Source: Candidatus Kouleothrix ribensis
GTDB taxonomy: Bacteria > Chloroflexota > Chloroflexia > Chloroflexales > Roseiflexaceae
Direction of reading: 5' to 3'
DNA: 64,000 nt
Assembly (NCBI GenBank): GCA_016722075.1
Contig: JADKGW010000001.1
Coordinates: 310,001-374,000 of the forward strand
Under the pieces are notes generated by a model. That model had not been told where the DNA came from and ran no database searches. It saw only the letters and a program-made list of their open reading frames with translations. Below are positions 23,472 through 39,288 of this stretch, one piece after another. Numbering within the stretch: position 1 is the stretch's first letter; every line of letters starts with the position of its first letter. Made by a program: the position numbers and the translations under genes.

Positions 23472-24965
23472 ATGCAGCGACTCGCCCTTACGATCAGCAG
23501 CTTCGTCATCATTGTGGTAATGATCATTAACGTTGGCCTGTTCTATCAGAACACCCAGCTGCGCGCGCGCGTGGCGGCGCCCCAGCCGACTCAGGTGGTG
23601 GTGCCTGGGCAGGCCGAGCGGATTGCCGCGCTTGAGCAAGAGCTGAAACGTTCCGAGCAGGATCGCATCAAGGCCACGCGCGACGCGGCCGCGGCCCGCA
23701 GCCAGTTCGATCAGCTCAGCGCCGCCGCTCGCGAGCGCGACACCCTCAAACCCCAGCTACAGGCGCTACAGCAAGAGAACGACCAGCTGCGCGCGCAGGT
23801 TGGTAACTTGCAGACGATGAACACGATCAATAGCCAGGTCACACCGCTGCGCGGGCTTACACCGCTCAGCGCAGTGCCGCGCATGTTTATGAACCACGAT
23901 CAGCTGCGCGCCCACTTCACCGAGCTGCTGGCCCAGGAGTGGCCGCCCGAGCAAGAGGCGCGCCAGCAGGCGATCTTGCGGGCGCTCGACATGGCCGGCG
24001 GTGGCGATAATCTGCGCGCGCGCGAGATCGAGAGCATGGTCAAAAGCGTGCTGGGCTTCTACGACCAGCGCACCAAGCAGCTGGTGGTGGTGACCGATCG
24101 TGCCCAGATGGGTGTGCGCGACCGCGTGACATACGCGCACGAATATACCCACAGCCTGCAAGACCAGCACTATAACCTGACGGCGCTGTTCGAGCGTGCG
24201 CAGGGCAACGCCGATTACGACATCGCTCTGCGCGCACTGGTCGAGGGCGATGCGACGCTGACCATGGGGCTGTATGCGCGCGATCACCTCAGCGCGATGG
24301 ATATCGCGAGCTACCAACTCGAGCAGTTTCAGAGCATCGATCTATCGGGGCTGACCTTCGGCAGTGGCCCGCTGGTCGAGTCGGCTACGTACTTTCCGTA
24401 TCGCGAGGGCGCCAGCTTTGTGGCTACGCTCTACGAGCGCGGCGGCTGGCCGGCGGTTGATCAGGCCTTCGCGCGGCCGCCACGCTCGAGCGAGCAAGTG
24501 CTGCACCCCGAGCGCTATATTGCCGGCGATGCCCCGCTGGCCGTGCAGCTGCCGGCGCTCGCGCCCACCGGCTGGCAGGTGCAGGCCGAGGATACGCTGG
24601 GCGAGCTGTACCTGCGGATCTACCTCGAGCGCGCGCTGTCGTTCGAACAGGCCGCTGCAGCCTGCGACGGCTGGGGCGGCGACCGCTACCAGGTGCTGGC
24701 CGATCGGCAGGGCCATATTGCGCTGGCGCTACAGACTGAGTGGGACACGCCGGCGGCGGCGCGGCGCTTCGCCGATGCGCTGCAACTGCTGGTGGTTGGG
24801 CTGGCTGGCGGCAACCCGGCGGTGCTACAGGCCGACGCGGGGCATATGCGCTGGCAGTTGGCCGATCGGCAGTTCTATGTCGGCCTGGCCGGCCGGCGGG
24901 TGCTGGTGCTGCACGCCCCCGACGCCGCCACGCTCGACGCGCTGGTGGGCAAGCTTGGCGGCTAG
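23472..24965 (+). CDS. Membrane-anchored coiled-coil HEXXH metalloprotease-like protein
   Basis: A 497-residue protein. Residues 8-25 (TISSFVIIVVMIINVGLF) form an N-terminal anchor; residues about 48-115 are a coiled coil (LEQELKRSEQDRIKATRD, LQALQQENDQLRAQVGNLQ). The soluble part contains AHEYTHSLQDQHYN with H223, E224 and H227, and a downstream E258 in LVEGDATL, the third-ligand pattern of gluzincin-like proteins. A similar AHE-TH-LQDQ / EGDA pair recurs in uncharacterised bacterial proteins of this group. The C-terminal third (WQVQAEDTLGELYLRIYLER on) resembles none I know. Start: ATG with no strong site (GGAGCC 8 bases upstream); upstream codons in frame run through a promoter-like region. 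Substrate unknown. Confidence 0.8.
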   Translation: MQRLALTISSFVIIVVMIINVGLFYQNTQLRARVAAPQPTQVVVPGQAERIAALEQELKRSEQDRIKATRDAAAARSQFDQLSAAARERDTLKPQLQALQQENDQLRAQVGNLQTMNTINSQVTPLRGLTPLSAVPRMFMNHDQLRAHFTELLAQEWPPEQEARQQAILRALDMAGGGDNLRAREIESMVKSVLGFYDQRTKQLVVVTDRAQMGVRDRVTYAHEYTHSLQDQHYNLTALFERAQGNADYDIALRALVEGDATLTMGLYARDHLSAMDIASYQLEQFQSIDLSGLTFGSGPLVESATYFPYREGASFVATLYERGGWPAVDQAFARPPRSSEQVLHPERYIAGDAPLAVQLPALAPTGWQVQAEDTLGELYLRIYLERALSFEQAAAACDGWGGDRYQVLADRQGHIALALQTEWDTPAAARRFADALQLLVVGLAGGNPAVLQADAGHMRWQLADRQFYVGLAGRRVLVLHAPDAATLDALVGKLGG

Positions 24966-25059
24966 GGCCAGGCGCCTACGGCGGTACGGCATTGCGTATT
25001 GGCACGACGCTGCCGCAGGCGAATGAGCGCGCAGCGCGGGCCACCGCGTAGCTTGTGTG

Positions 25060-25201
25060 ATACCAAATCTGGTTAATCGCTTGGTTTATGGTGGGGGTTC
25101 GGGGGCGGCAAAGCCGCCCCCGAAATGCTCTTTTGTTGTGTGGTGCCTGGCAAAGCCAGGCACCACACAACAAAACGGACGTAATCAAACGGAGTTGGTA
25201 T
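25060..25201. mobile_element. MITE-like palindromic element, copy B (142 bp)
   Basis: It begins ATACCAAATCTGGTTAAT and ends ATCAAACGGAGTTGGTAT (14 of 18 inverted matches). It contains hairpin 1, GGGGGCGGC-AAA-GCCGCCCCC (25101-25121), and hairpin 2, a perfect 21-bp stem with loop AAA (25131-25175). Copy A at 12389 differs mainly inside hairpin 2, where the inner arm changes. No coding capacity. Confidence 0.75.
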
Positions 25202-25207
25202 GATTGA

Positions 25208-25242
25208 ATGCGGTCTTTCTGCCCTGCGCAGAAAGACCGCAT
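25208..25242. terminator. 15-bp perfect hairpin between convergent genes
   Basis: ATGCGGTCTTTCTGC (25208-25222), loop CCTGC, GCAGAAAGACCGCAT (25228-25242). It lies five bases beyond the stop of the CnoX-like gene (minus) and also beyond the metalloprotease gene (plus). No T-run follows on either strand, so it may stop transcription with help or protect the 3' end. Confidence 0.65.
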
Positions 25243-25246
25243 GAGC

Positions 25247-26125
25247 CTAGAACAGCAGGTTTGCCAGCTTGCGCCGCCCGTCGGCCACGAGCGGGTTTTG
25301 GTCGCCCAGGGCCGTGAAGAGCGCCAGCAGCACCTTGCGCGCGCCATCGTCGCGGAAGCTGCGGTTGCGCCCAACGATCGCCAGCAGCTGGTCGATCGCC
25401 TCGGCGTACTGCCGCCCGTGCGCCAGCAGCGCGGCCAGCTTGTAGCGCGCATCCACATCGTTGGGGGTAGCGGCCACCTGGGCCTTGAGCGCCTCGGGCT
25501 TGCTGGTGTGTGCCTCGCCGAAGAACTCGGCCAGCGCCAGCCAGGCCTGGGCAGTTGGATACTGCGGAGTGCCGACCGGCACTTGGCGCAGCGCCTCGGC
25601 GCCCTCGTGCTCGCCCTGCTGCACCAGCAGCCGCCCCAACCCCAGCAGCGCCTCGTGGTCGTCGGGGTTCTGGCCGAGCGCCAGCCGGTAGCGCGCAGCC
25701 GCCTCGGCTGGCTGGCGCGCTTCGAGCGCCTGCGCCGCCGCGAGTGGGTCGTTGGGCTGGGCCGGTAGCACCCGCTTCAGCCAGGCGCGCACCTGCGACT
25801 CGGGCAGCGCGCCTTCGAACTGGTCGGCGATCTTACCGTCGCGGAAGGCCTTGACCGCCGGGATGCCCTGAACGCGGAACATCTGGGCCAGCCGCTGGTT
25901 ATTGTCGACATTCACCTTTGCAAGCACAAATGCGCCATTAGCCTCCTTGGCGAGCTTCTCGAGCGTTGGCCCGAGCGTGCGGCACGGCCCGCACCAGGGC
26001 GCCCAGAAATCGACCACCACCGGCGTTGTGCGCGAGCGCTCGAGCACCTGGGCCTGGAATGTGCGCTCGTCTACGTCGATCACTGCCATGCTCTGCGGCG
26101 CCTGCCCTAGAATCTGTGTTGCCAT
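25247..26125 (-). CDS. Thioredoxin-TPR protein, CnoX/YbbN-like chaperedoxin
   Basis: A 292-residue cytoplasmic protein. The N-terminal thioredoxin domain (FQAQVLERSRTTPVVVDFWAPWCGPCRTLGPTLEKLAKE) has an intact CGPC (C45, C48) and the cis-proline in GIPAVKAF. From about residue 130 a TPR-like helical region follows (AAAQALEARQPAEAAARYRLALGQNPDDHEALLGLGRLL). This is the CnoX layout: a holdase that protects and passes oxidised clients to GroEL or DnaK. E. coli CnoX lacks the redox-active CXXC; here both cysteines are present, so it should be redox competent. ATG follows GAGGAAGT. A palindrome sits directly downstream. Confidence 0.92.
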   Translation of the reverse strand: MATQILGQAPQSMAVIDVDERTFQAQVLERSRTTPVVVDFWAPWCGPCRTLGPTLEKLAKEANGAFVLAKVNVDNNQRLAQMFRVQGIPAVKAFRDGKIADQFEGALPESQVRAWLKRVLPAQPNDPLAAAQALEARQPAEAAARYRLALGQNPDDHEALLGLGRLLVQQGEHEGAEALRQVPVGTPQYPTAQAWLALAEFFGEAHTSKPEALKAQVAATPNDVDARYKLAALLAHGRQYAEAIDQLLAIVGRNRSFRDDGARKVLLALFTALGDQNPLVADGRRKLANLLF

Positions 26126-26192
26126 ACTTCCTCTATTTTTGTTTCTGCAAGACCGTCTGTATCATACCATGTTCGAGCTGAACTGCGTATGT

Positions 26193-26240
26193 GCCGGCAG
26201 CAGGCAGTCGGCAGTGAGCAGCAGGTAGTCGGCAGGCGGT
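26193..26240. repeat. Short GCAGTCGGCAGT-type array
   Basis: GGCAGCAGGCAGTCGGCAGTG and GCAGCAGGTAGTCGGCAGGCGG form four or five imperfect 7-8 base units between the CnoX-like and PNPOx-like genes. Same style as the other short-unit arrays, different unit. Confidence 0.6.
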
Positions 26241-26266
26241 GTTCATCCGATTGAGTAGTGGCGTGC

Positions 26267-26752
26267 TCACCCAGCCGCCTGCCACGTGAGCACAACGCCA
26301 CCCTGGCCAAGCAGTACGCTGCCAGGGAAGACGCGCAGCCGCCAGGGTTCGAGCCGCAGGGCTGCGAAGGCCGGCGCGGTCGGGCTATCCCAGCCGGGCA
26401 CGATTGCCGGGTTGTAGCCCACCGGTGGTGGGGCATTGCGGAAGAGTTCCCATACCATGGTGCGAGTTGCATCGTCGAAGGCCCAGGCGGCTTGGCACTC
26501 GGCCACGCAGGTATCGTGGTTGGGCGCCCAATAGCTCAGCGATACAAACGGGTGTGCGGCGAGGTGCGCGCGCTTCGCGGGCGTGGGGCCAGTGGCGACC
26601 CAGCCAACTAGTTGCGTGCCATCCCACTGCCAGATCGGGTGCAGGATGCGCGAGCGTGGGCGCCCGTGCGTGTCGACCGTTGCGACGCTGCACCAGACAA
26701 TGCGGTGCGCCATTTCGATGAACGCCGGGGCGACGGCTAGAAGATCGGCCAT
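26267..26752 (-). CDS. Pyridoxamine-5'-phosphate-oxidase-fold (FMN-binding) protein
   Basis: A 161-residue split-barrel protein. APAFIEMAHRIVWCSVATVDTHGRPRSRILHPIWQWDGTQLVGWVAT is the usual opening of small PNPOx-like flavoproteins, where the second strand and PRSR contact FMN; KRAHLAAHPFVSLSYWAP follows. Such proteins reduce or bind F420/FMN-linked substrates, often with general stress roles; the substrate is not predictable. The start ATG sits seven bases after AAGGAGG, which fixes it; the longer in-frame region upstream is antisense to the response-regulator end and is not coding. It follows the response-regulator gene on the same strand by 50 bases. Confidence 0.85.
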   Translation of the reverse strand: MADLLAVAPAFIEMAHRIVWCSVATVDTHGRPRSRILHPIWQWDGTQLVGWVATGPTPAKRAHLAAHPFVSLSYWAPNHDTCVAECQAAWAFDDATRTMVWELFRNAPPPVGYNPAIVPGWDSPTAPAFAALRLEPWRLRVFPGSVLLGQGGVVLTWQAAG

Positions 26753-26802
26753 GGGTTTCCTCCTTGGTAACGCGAAGCCCGTGCGCCCCAGCATAGGCGC
26801 CA

Positions 26803-27513
<711 letters not shown>

Positions 27514-27529
27514 GGCCTTTCCGATCTAT

Positions 27530-27607
27530 CTGTGTTGCCTGCGGCAGCATGATACCTTCCCATCTTTTGTACCTAGTTTTTCACGCTCCGCGCGAAAAAC
27601 TAGGTAC
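27530..27607 (+). repeat. Dispersed leader/palindrome element, copy 2
   Basis: Leader TTGCCTGCGGCAGCATGATA, CATCTTTT just before the hairpin, then arm GTACCTAGTTTTTC (27569-27582), tip CGCTCCGCG, arm GAAAAACTAGGTAC (27594-27607). The tip and the A/T flank match copy 3; the outer arm differs but is perfectly self-complementary. It sits between the kinase and regulator genes. Confidence 0.8.
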
Positions 27608-27682
27608 CAGTATCAAAGAAGTACCGCTCTGCGGCCGCATTCGCGCGGCGGCCCTCTCGCCAGGGAATTGCTGCACAAGCCT

Positions 27683-29341
27683 TTACGGCTCGGCGGGCTT
27701 GTGCGTGAGCATGGCCAGCGGGCGCGCGCCGGGCGGCGCCTGGTCGGCAGCGCGCGCCGGCGTGCCGTCGCCCTGCGCGAGGTCGGGCAGCTGGGGCGTA
27801 GCCAGCTGTAGTGTGAACGAGAAGCGCGCGCCGCGGCCAGGCTGGCTGTCGACCCAGATGCGCCCGCCCTGGGCTTCGACGATCGCGCGCGCCAGGAACA
27901 AGCCCAGCCCGGCGCCCTGCGTCTCGCGGCGCAGCCGGTTGTCGACACGGTAGAAGCGCCGAAACAGCTTGGCCTGCTCTTCGGGCGCGATGCCGATGCC
28001 CTGGTCGCTCACCGACACGATCGCGTGGTCGGTGCCGGCGCGGCCGGCCAGGCGGATGGTGCCACCCTCGGGGCTATACTTGATCGCGTTCGACACCAGG
28101 TTCTCGAGCACCTGGCGGGTGCGCTCGTAGTCGGCATGGACTGGCGGGAAGTCGTCGCTGAAGCGCAGCTCGAAGGTGAAGTGCTCGCCGGCGCTGGCTG
28201 CGCTGCGCTCGACCACCTGGGCCACCAGCGCCGGCAGCGACCAGTCGCTCAGATCGAGGTGCATACCGCCGGCCTGCAGCCGCGAGGCATCGAGCAGCCC
28301 CTCGATCTGGCCGGCCAGCCGGTCGGCCTCATCGGAGATAATATGCAACCCATCGCGCAGCACGTCAGGCCCCCAGTCGGCATCGTCGCGCGCCAGCGTT
28401 TCGGCGTAGCCCTTGATGATGCTCACGGGCGTCTTGAGCTCGTGCGAGATCACCGAGATGAAGGTACTCTGCATTTCCTCTTCGATCTTCTGCTCGGTAA
28501 TATCGCGCACATTGGCGATTGCACCCAGGAACTCGGCCTGTGGCCCACGTTGGATGGCGTAGCGGCTCTGCACATAGCGGCGGCGGCCATCGCGGCCGGC
28601 GATCCAGCCCTCGACGATCGGGTTAACCAGCGGTGGGCGGCGTTGCAGCGGGCAATCAACCAGGCAGATATTCACGCCCTGGGGCGTTGTGATCGCCAGC
28701 ACTTCAGCGCACGGCCGGCCGATCGCTTCGTCGCGTGGCCAGCCAGTCAGCAGCTCCATGGTGCGGTTGAAGGTGGTGATGCGCCAGCGTGGGTCGAGGA
28801 TCATCACGCCATCGGCGCTCTGCTCAATCAGCGCGTCGAGCTGGAGCTTATCTTGCAGCACGTTCTGGTACAGCTTGGCGTTGCTCACGGCAATTGCCGC
28901 CTGGTCGGCGAAGTCGCGCAGCAGATCTTGCTCTTCAGGGGTGAATGCCACGTTCAGTGCGGCGCGGAATACGTAGATCACGCCCACGCGGGTGCGGCGA
29001 AACACCAGCGGCAGCGCGATCACCTGGCGCAACGGCAGGTGCGTGTTCGCGGCCACCTCTTGCAGGCGCATGCCCATGCTGCGGCGGTCGTCGAGCGAGG
29101 TGCCGAGCAGCCCGCTGAAGGCTGGCCAGCTCTCGCGCGGTAGGCCCTGGGCCGAGTGGACGAGCGGCGTGCCGGTGTCGTCGGGTAGCGCGATCAGCCC
29201 GGCCGTGCCGGCCAGGAGATCGACGGCCACGTCGATCACCAGATCGAGCACGCTGGTCAGGTCGAGCTGCGCGGTGATCGCGCGGCTGACGCGCAGTAGG
29301 AACTCGCGCTGGCGTAAATGTTGATCAGTCGTCTCTAACAT
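27683..29341 (-). CDS. Cytosolic GAF-PAS sensor histidine kinase
   Basis: A 552-residue kinase without membrane helices. GAF domain about 15-155 (FLLRVSRAITAQLDLTSVLDLVIDVAV), PAS about 165-285 (LIEQSADGVMILDPRWRITTFNRTMELLTGW) with two close cysteines (C226, C230), HisKA with H300 in SHELKTP, and HATPase with NLVSNAIKYSP, DQGIGIAPEE and GAGLGLFLARAIVEAQGG. It would respond to an intracellular signal and phosphorylate the regulator encoded next. Two starts are possible: the ATG used here, with GGAG ten bases before it, or one eleven codons earlier without a site. Further upstream in-frame sequence is antisense to hsp20 and not coding. Confidence 0.93.
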   Translation of the reverse strand: MLETTDQHLRQREFLLRVSRAITAQLDLTSVLDLVIDVAVDLLAGTAGLIALPDDTGTPLVHSAQGLPRESWPAFSGLLGTSLDDRRSMGMRLQEVAANTHLPLRQVIALPLVFRRTRVGVIYVFRAALNVAFTPEEQDLLRDFADQAAIAVSNAKLYQNVLQDKLQLDALIEQSADGVMILDPRWRITTFNRTMELLTGWPRDEAIGRPCAEVLAITTPQGVNICLVDCPLQRRPPLVNPIVEGWIAGRDGRRRYVQSRYAIQRGPQAEFLGAIANVRDITEQKIEEEMQSTFISVISHELKTPVSIIKGYAETLARDDADWGPDVLRDGLHIISDEADRLAGQIEGLLDASRLQAGGMHLDLSDWSLPALVAQVVERSAASAGEHFTFELRFSDDFPPVHADYERTRQVLENLVSNAIKYSPEGGTIRLAGRAGTDHAIVSVSDQGIGIAPEEQAKLFRRFYRVDNRLRRETQGAGLGLFLARAIVEAQGGRIWVDSQPGRGARFSFTLQLATPQLPDLAQGDGTPARAADQAPPGARPLAMLTHKPAEP

Positions 29342-29453
29342 TGATCTAACACTCCGTAGACGCCATTCTAACATACGCGCGATATACTCTACAACTGGCG
29401 GCACCAAAAAAAACATATCAATGCGTATAGAAGAAACCAAGAGGAGGAAAGCC

Positions 29454-29930
29454 ATGTCGAACCTGACTCGCTGGGATCCGTGGAGCGATATGCTGTCGCT
29501 GCGCGAGGCCATGAGCCAGCTGATGGAAGAGAGCTTCGTGCGGCCATCGGCCGGCACGCCCACCGGCCAGGGCTTCGTGCCCGCGCTCGACGTGAGCGAG
29601 ACGCAAGAGGCCTTTACTGTTGAGGCGGCCGTGCCCGGCCTGAAGCCCGAGGATCTCGAGATTACTGTCGAGAATAATGTGCTGACGATCAAGGGCGAGA
29701 CGCGCCAGGAGACCGAGGACAAGCAGCGCAACTATCACCGCGTCGAGCGCCGCTTCGGCTCGTTCCAGCGCACGATCGGCCTGCCGAACACCGTCAAGCC
29801 CGATGCGATCAAGGCCAGCCTCGAGCATGGCGTGCTGAAGCTCGAGATCCCCAAGGCCGAGGAGATCAAGCCGCGCAAGATCGCGGTGAACGTCACCAAC
29901 GGCAAGACGATCGAGGCCAGCAACAACTAG
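29454..29930 (+). CDS. Hsp20/alpha-crystallin small heat-shock protein
   Basis: A 158-residue holdase. The alpha-crystallin domain spans about 45-145: VPALDVSETQEAFTVEAAVPGLKPEDLEI, VENNVLTIKGE, and the signature ASLEHGVLKLEIPK near the end; the C-terminal tail IKPRKIAV carries an I-x-I/V-like anchor. It forms oligomers that bind unfolding proteins and hand them to DnaK/DnaJ systems. The ATG six bases after AGGAGG sets the start; an ATG 11 codons upstream has no site. No HAIR repeat was found upstream, unlike the dnaJ-hspR operon at 54 kb, so its control appears separate. Divergent from the sensor kinase. Confidence 0.96.
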   Translation: MSNLTRWDPWSDMLSLREAMSQLMEESFVRPSAGTPTGQGFVPALDVSETQEAFTVEAAVPGLKPEDLEITVENNVLTIKGETRQETEDKQRNYHRVERRFGSFQRTIGLPNTVKPDAIKASLEHGVLKLEIPKAEEIKPRKIAVNVTNGKTIEASNN

Positions 29931-29944
29931 CGCTCAACGCTCAT

Positions 29945-29982
29945 GCCCGGCGATTGCGCGCGTACGCGCGCAATCGCCGGGC
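29945..29982. terminator. Perfect 38-base palindrome after hsp20
   Basis: GCCCGGCGATTGCGCGCG followed by TACG and the exact complement; the centre is CGTACG. It starts 14 bases after the hsp20 stop. As RNA it gives a long GC stem with a minimal loop; there is no T-run. As DNA it could extrude as a cruciform or bind a dimeric protein. Confidence 0.55.
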
Positions 29983-30081
29983 GCATACTAATGGCTTTCG
30001 GGCGCGGCGCGCCCTGGATATATGCCCGGCGGTAGTGACCAGCAATGCTGGTTGCGGCCGCCGGTTTTGTGTGTGTTGCGG

Positions 30082-31212
30082 TCAGCGCGCACCCGGCGGC
30101 ACGGCCATGTCGCGCACGGCCCAGTAGATCGCTTTGGGTGTGCCGTCAGGCGCCACAAACGACCAGTTGTCCTGGTAGGTGTGGGTCGACCAAGGCGTGC
30201 CGAGCTGCCACAGGCATATGGCCGCCAGCCAGTCCCATGTGCGTGCCATGTCGTAGGCCGCCAGCGTCCAGCGCACGCGCTCGGAGGGCCGCACCGCGCC
30301 GTGCCAACGCAAGCTGTCGTTCCAGCCGCCTTCGGTGATCATGATTGGTGTGGCGGCATCGCCATGCGCGCGCATCACGTCGCGCAGCAGCTCGACCCGC
30401 CGAAAGCTGATCGTGGCCGGGTCGGGCGCGGCTGAGGGCGGCAGCCTGGCCCCGTAGGCATGGGCGGCGAGCATATCGAAGTAGGGCGCTGCGCCGGCCT
30501 GGTATAGCGCCTGTAGAAACCCCAGGTCGCCGGTGTGGTCGCTGCCGTCGCTGCTGGTGTCGGTCACTGGCGCGAGCCCGGCCGCGATGACGACCGCATC
30601 GGGCGCGGCGGCTTTGGCGCGCGGATAGACTGCCTCGAGCAGCGCGGCGTAGGCGGCCGGGTCGGGCCGGCGCCGGCCCCACTCGAAGGCCAGGTTTGGC
30701 TCGTTCCAGACGATCACATGCCGCAGGCCGTAGGGCCGGTAGCGCGTGAGAAATGCCGCGACGTAGTTCGCATAGTCGGCATAATGGTCATAATCGAGGT
30801 AGCGGTCGCTGCTGCCGTTGGGGCGCGCCCAGCCCGGCACCAGGTCGAGCCGGGCCACGACGGTCAGGCCCTGGCGGGCGGCGTGCTGGATGATCATATC
30901 GAAGCCGGCCCAGTCGTAGCCATAGCGCGAGCGCGGCTGGGCGTAGGCCCATGGGAACAGCTCGACCACCCATCCGGCGCCCATCTCGCGTGCCTGCGCA
31001 AGCGATTGCATGATTGAATGTTCATCGCCGAAGCCGGCCAGCCGGGTATGGATGCCGATCTTGGGGTTGTTCGTCACCACCTGCTGCTGCGCGGGCAGGT
31101 GCAGCGGGCGCGCCGCGCGTAGCGCCCAGAACTGCAGCGCGGCCGTGGCCACCAGCACGCTCACCAGCACGATGGGTGTCGCCAGCGCGGCGGTATGTCT
31201 GGGGTTGATCAT
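30082..31212 (-). CDS. Membrane-anchored clan-A glycoside hydrolase (GH5/GH39-like)
   Basis: A 376-residue TIM-barrel glycosidase with an N-terminal anchor (residues 9-32, ALATPIVLVSVLVATAALQFWALR). The catalytic pair of clan A is visible: acid/base E171 in HVIVWNEPN and nucleophile E294 in PIMITEGGW. The barrel opens with IGIHTRLAGFGDEHSI and AREMGAGWVVELFPW. It should work outside the membrane on beta-linked glycans; the exact family and substrate cannot be set by eye. The ATG lacks a strong site, and the longer reading frame upstream includes a palindrome element, which is not coding. Convergent with hsp20. Confidence 0.85.
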   Translation of the reverse strand: MINPRHTAALATPIVLVSVLVATAALQFWALRAARPLHLPAQQQVVTNNPKIGIHTRLAGFGDEHSIMQSLAQAREMGAGWVVELFPWAYAQPRSRYGYDWAGFDMIIQHAARQGLTVVARLDLVPGWARPNGSSDRYLDYDHYADYANYVAAFLTRYRPYGLRHVIVWNEPNLAFEWGRRRPDPAAYAALLEAVYPRAKAAAPDAVVIAAGLAPVTDTSSDGSDHTGDLGFLQALYQAGAAPYFDMLAAHAYGARLPPSAAPDPATISFRRVELLRDVMRAHGDAATPIMITEGGWNDSLRWHGAVRPSERVRWTLAAYDMARTWDWLAAICLWQLGTPWSTHTYQDNWSFVAPDGTPKAIYWAVRDMAVPPGAR

Positions 31213-31245
31213 GCCGGCATTGTACACGATCTTCATTATTATGTA

Positions 31246-31335
31246 TGTGTGCAGTTTTTCCGCGCTCCGCGCGGAAAAACTGCACACAAAAAGATGTCCG
31301 AGTACCATGCTGCCGCAGGCAACATGCGTAAGTCC
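31246..31335 (-). repeat. Dispersed leader/palindrome element, copy 3
   Basis: On the minus strand: leader GTAGGACTTACGCATGTT, GCCTGCGGCAGCATGGTACT, then CATCTTTT and a 20-bp perfect hairpin: arm 31246-31265 (TGTGTGCAGTTTTTCCGCGC), loop TCC, arm 31269-31288. It is the most complete copy. It lies between the glycosidase start and the terminator of the giant nuclease gene. Confidence 0.85.
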
Positions 31336-31344
31336 TACAGGCAG

Positions 31345-31381
31345 AAAAATGAGCCCGCTTTCCCGCGTGGGAAAGCGGGCT
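31345..31381 (-). terminator. Intrinsic terminator of the giant nuclease gene
   Basis: The minus-strand RNA gives AGCCCGCTTTCCC, a four-base loop, GGGAAAGCGGGCT (13-bp stem, 31352-31381) followed by CATTTTTC. Stem plus T-run 20-50 bases beyond the stop codon is a standard Rho-independent terminator. Confidence 0.85.
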
Positions 31382-31399
31382 GCGAAGCCAGCGCCAGTG

Positions 31400-38800
<7,401 letters not shown>

Positions 38801-39288
38801 GCCTGCTCCTTCTGGCTCAGCACCGAGCCTGGCAATTGCTATGTTCCGGGCAGTGGGGTTAGTTGCACTAGTATAAACGATTGAAATGAAGCCTTTGCAG
38901 AAATTCGATTAATAATTCGTTATCTTAGCGGCACAGCCCAGGTGACAGTTTTGTCATTTTGCGTGCAGGAATGTGCGGCTGCCGTAGGGTGCTCGCAGCG
39001 CCTGCGCCACGCCACGGGCCGCACCAGGATGCGGCGCACGCGGGCGTGCCACCCCTCGATCGGCCGCCGGCCGGCCGGCACCTGCGGCTACGGCGGGCCG
39101 CCCACGCCAGCCCGGCGCATGCTATAATCGCGGCATCCGAAGCCCTGCCGAACCTGAGCCAGCCCTGAGCCGCAACAGCGCTACTGCGCACGCGCACGCC
39201 GCGCCGCACTGCCGATCGTTCTGCGCGACCCTCGGGTACACGGCGTGTCGGCGTGGGCACAGCGCTACAACTAAGGAGGGGTATTCGC
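38801..39288. other. Divergent control region of nuclease and 5'-nucleotidase genes
   Basis: 488 bases without a credible gene. Features: an A/T-rich stretch at 38870-38930 with TATACT on the minus strand, the inverted repeat TGACA-N4-TGTCA at 38943, and TATAAT at 39123-39128 on the plus strand. The strong site AAGGAGGGG precedes the 5'-nucleotidase start. Confidence 0.5.
38943..38956. promoter_or_regulatory. Candidate operator TGACA-N4-TGTCA
   Basis: TGACA, GTTT, TGTCA, a perfect inverted repeat between two divergent extracellular-nuclease-type genes. The half-site resembles part of a PHO box, but a PHO box uses direct repeats, so this is only a candidate for a shared regulator. Confidence 0.35.

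Noticed and set aside
29342..29731. N-terminal extension of the GAF-PAS kinase
   Set aside because: The extension is antisense to the hsp20 gene and has no site; the kinase starts at the ATG after GGAG.
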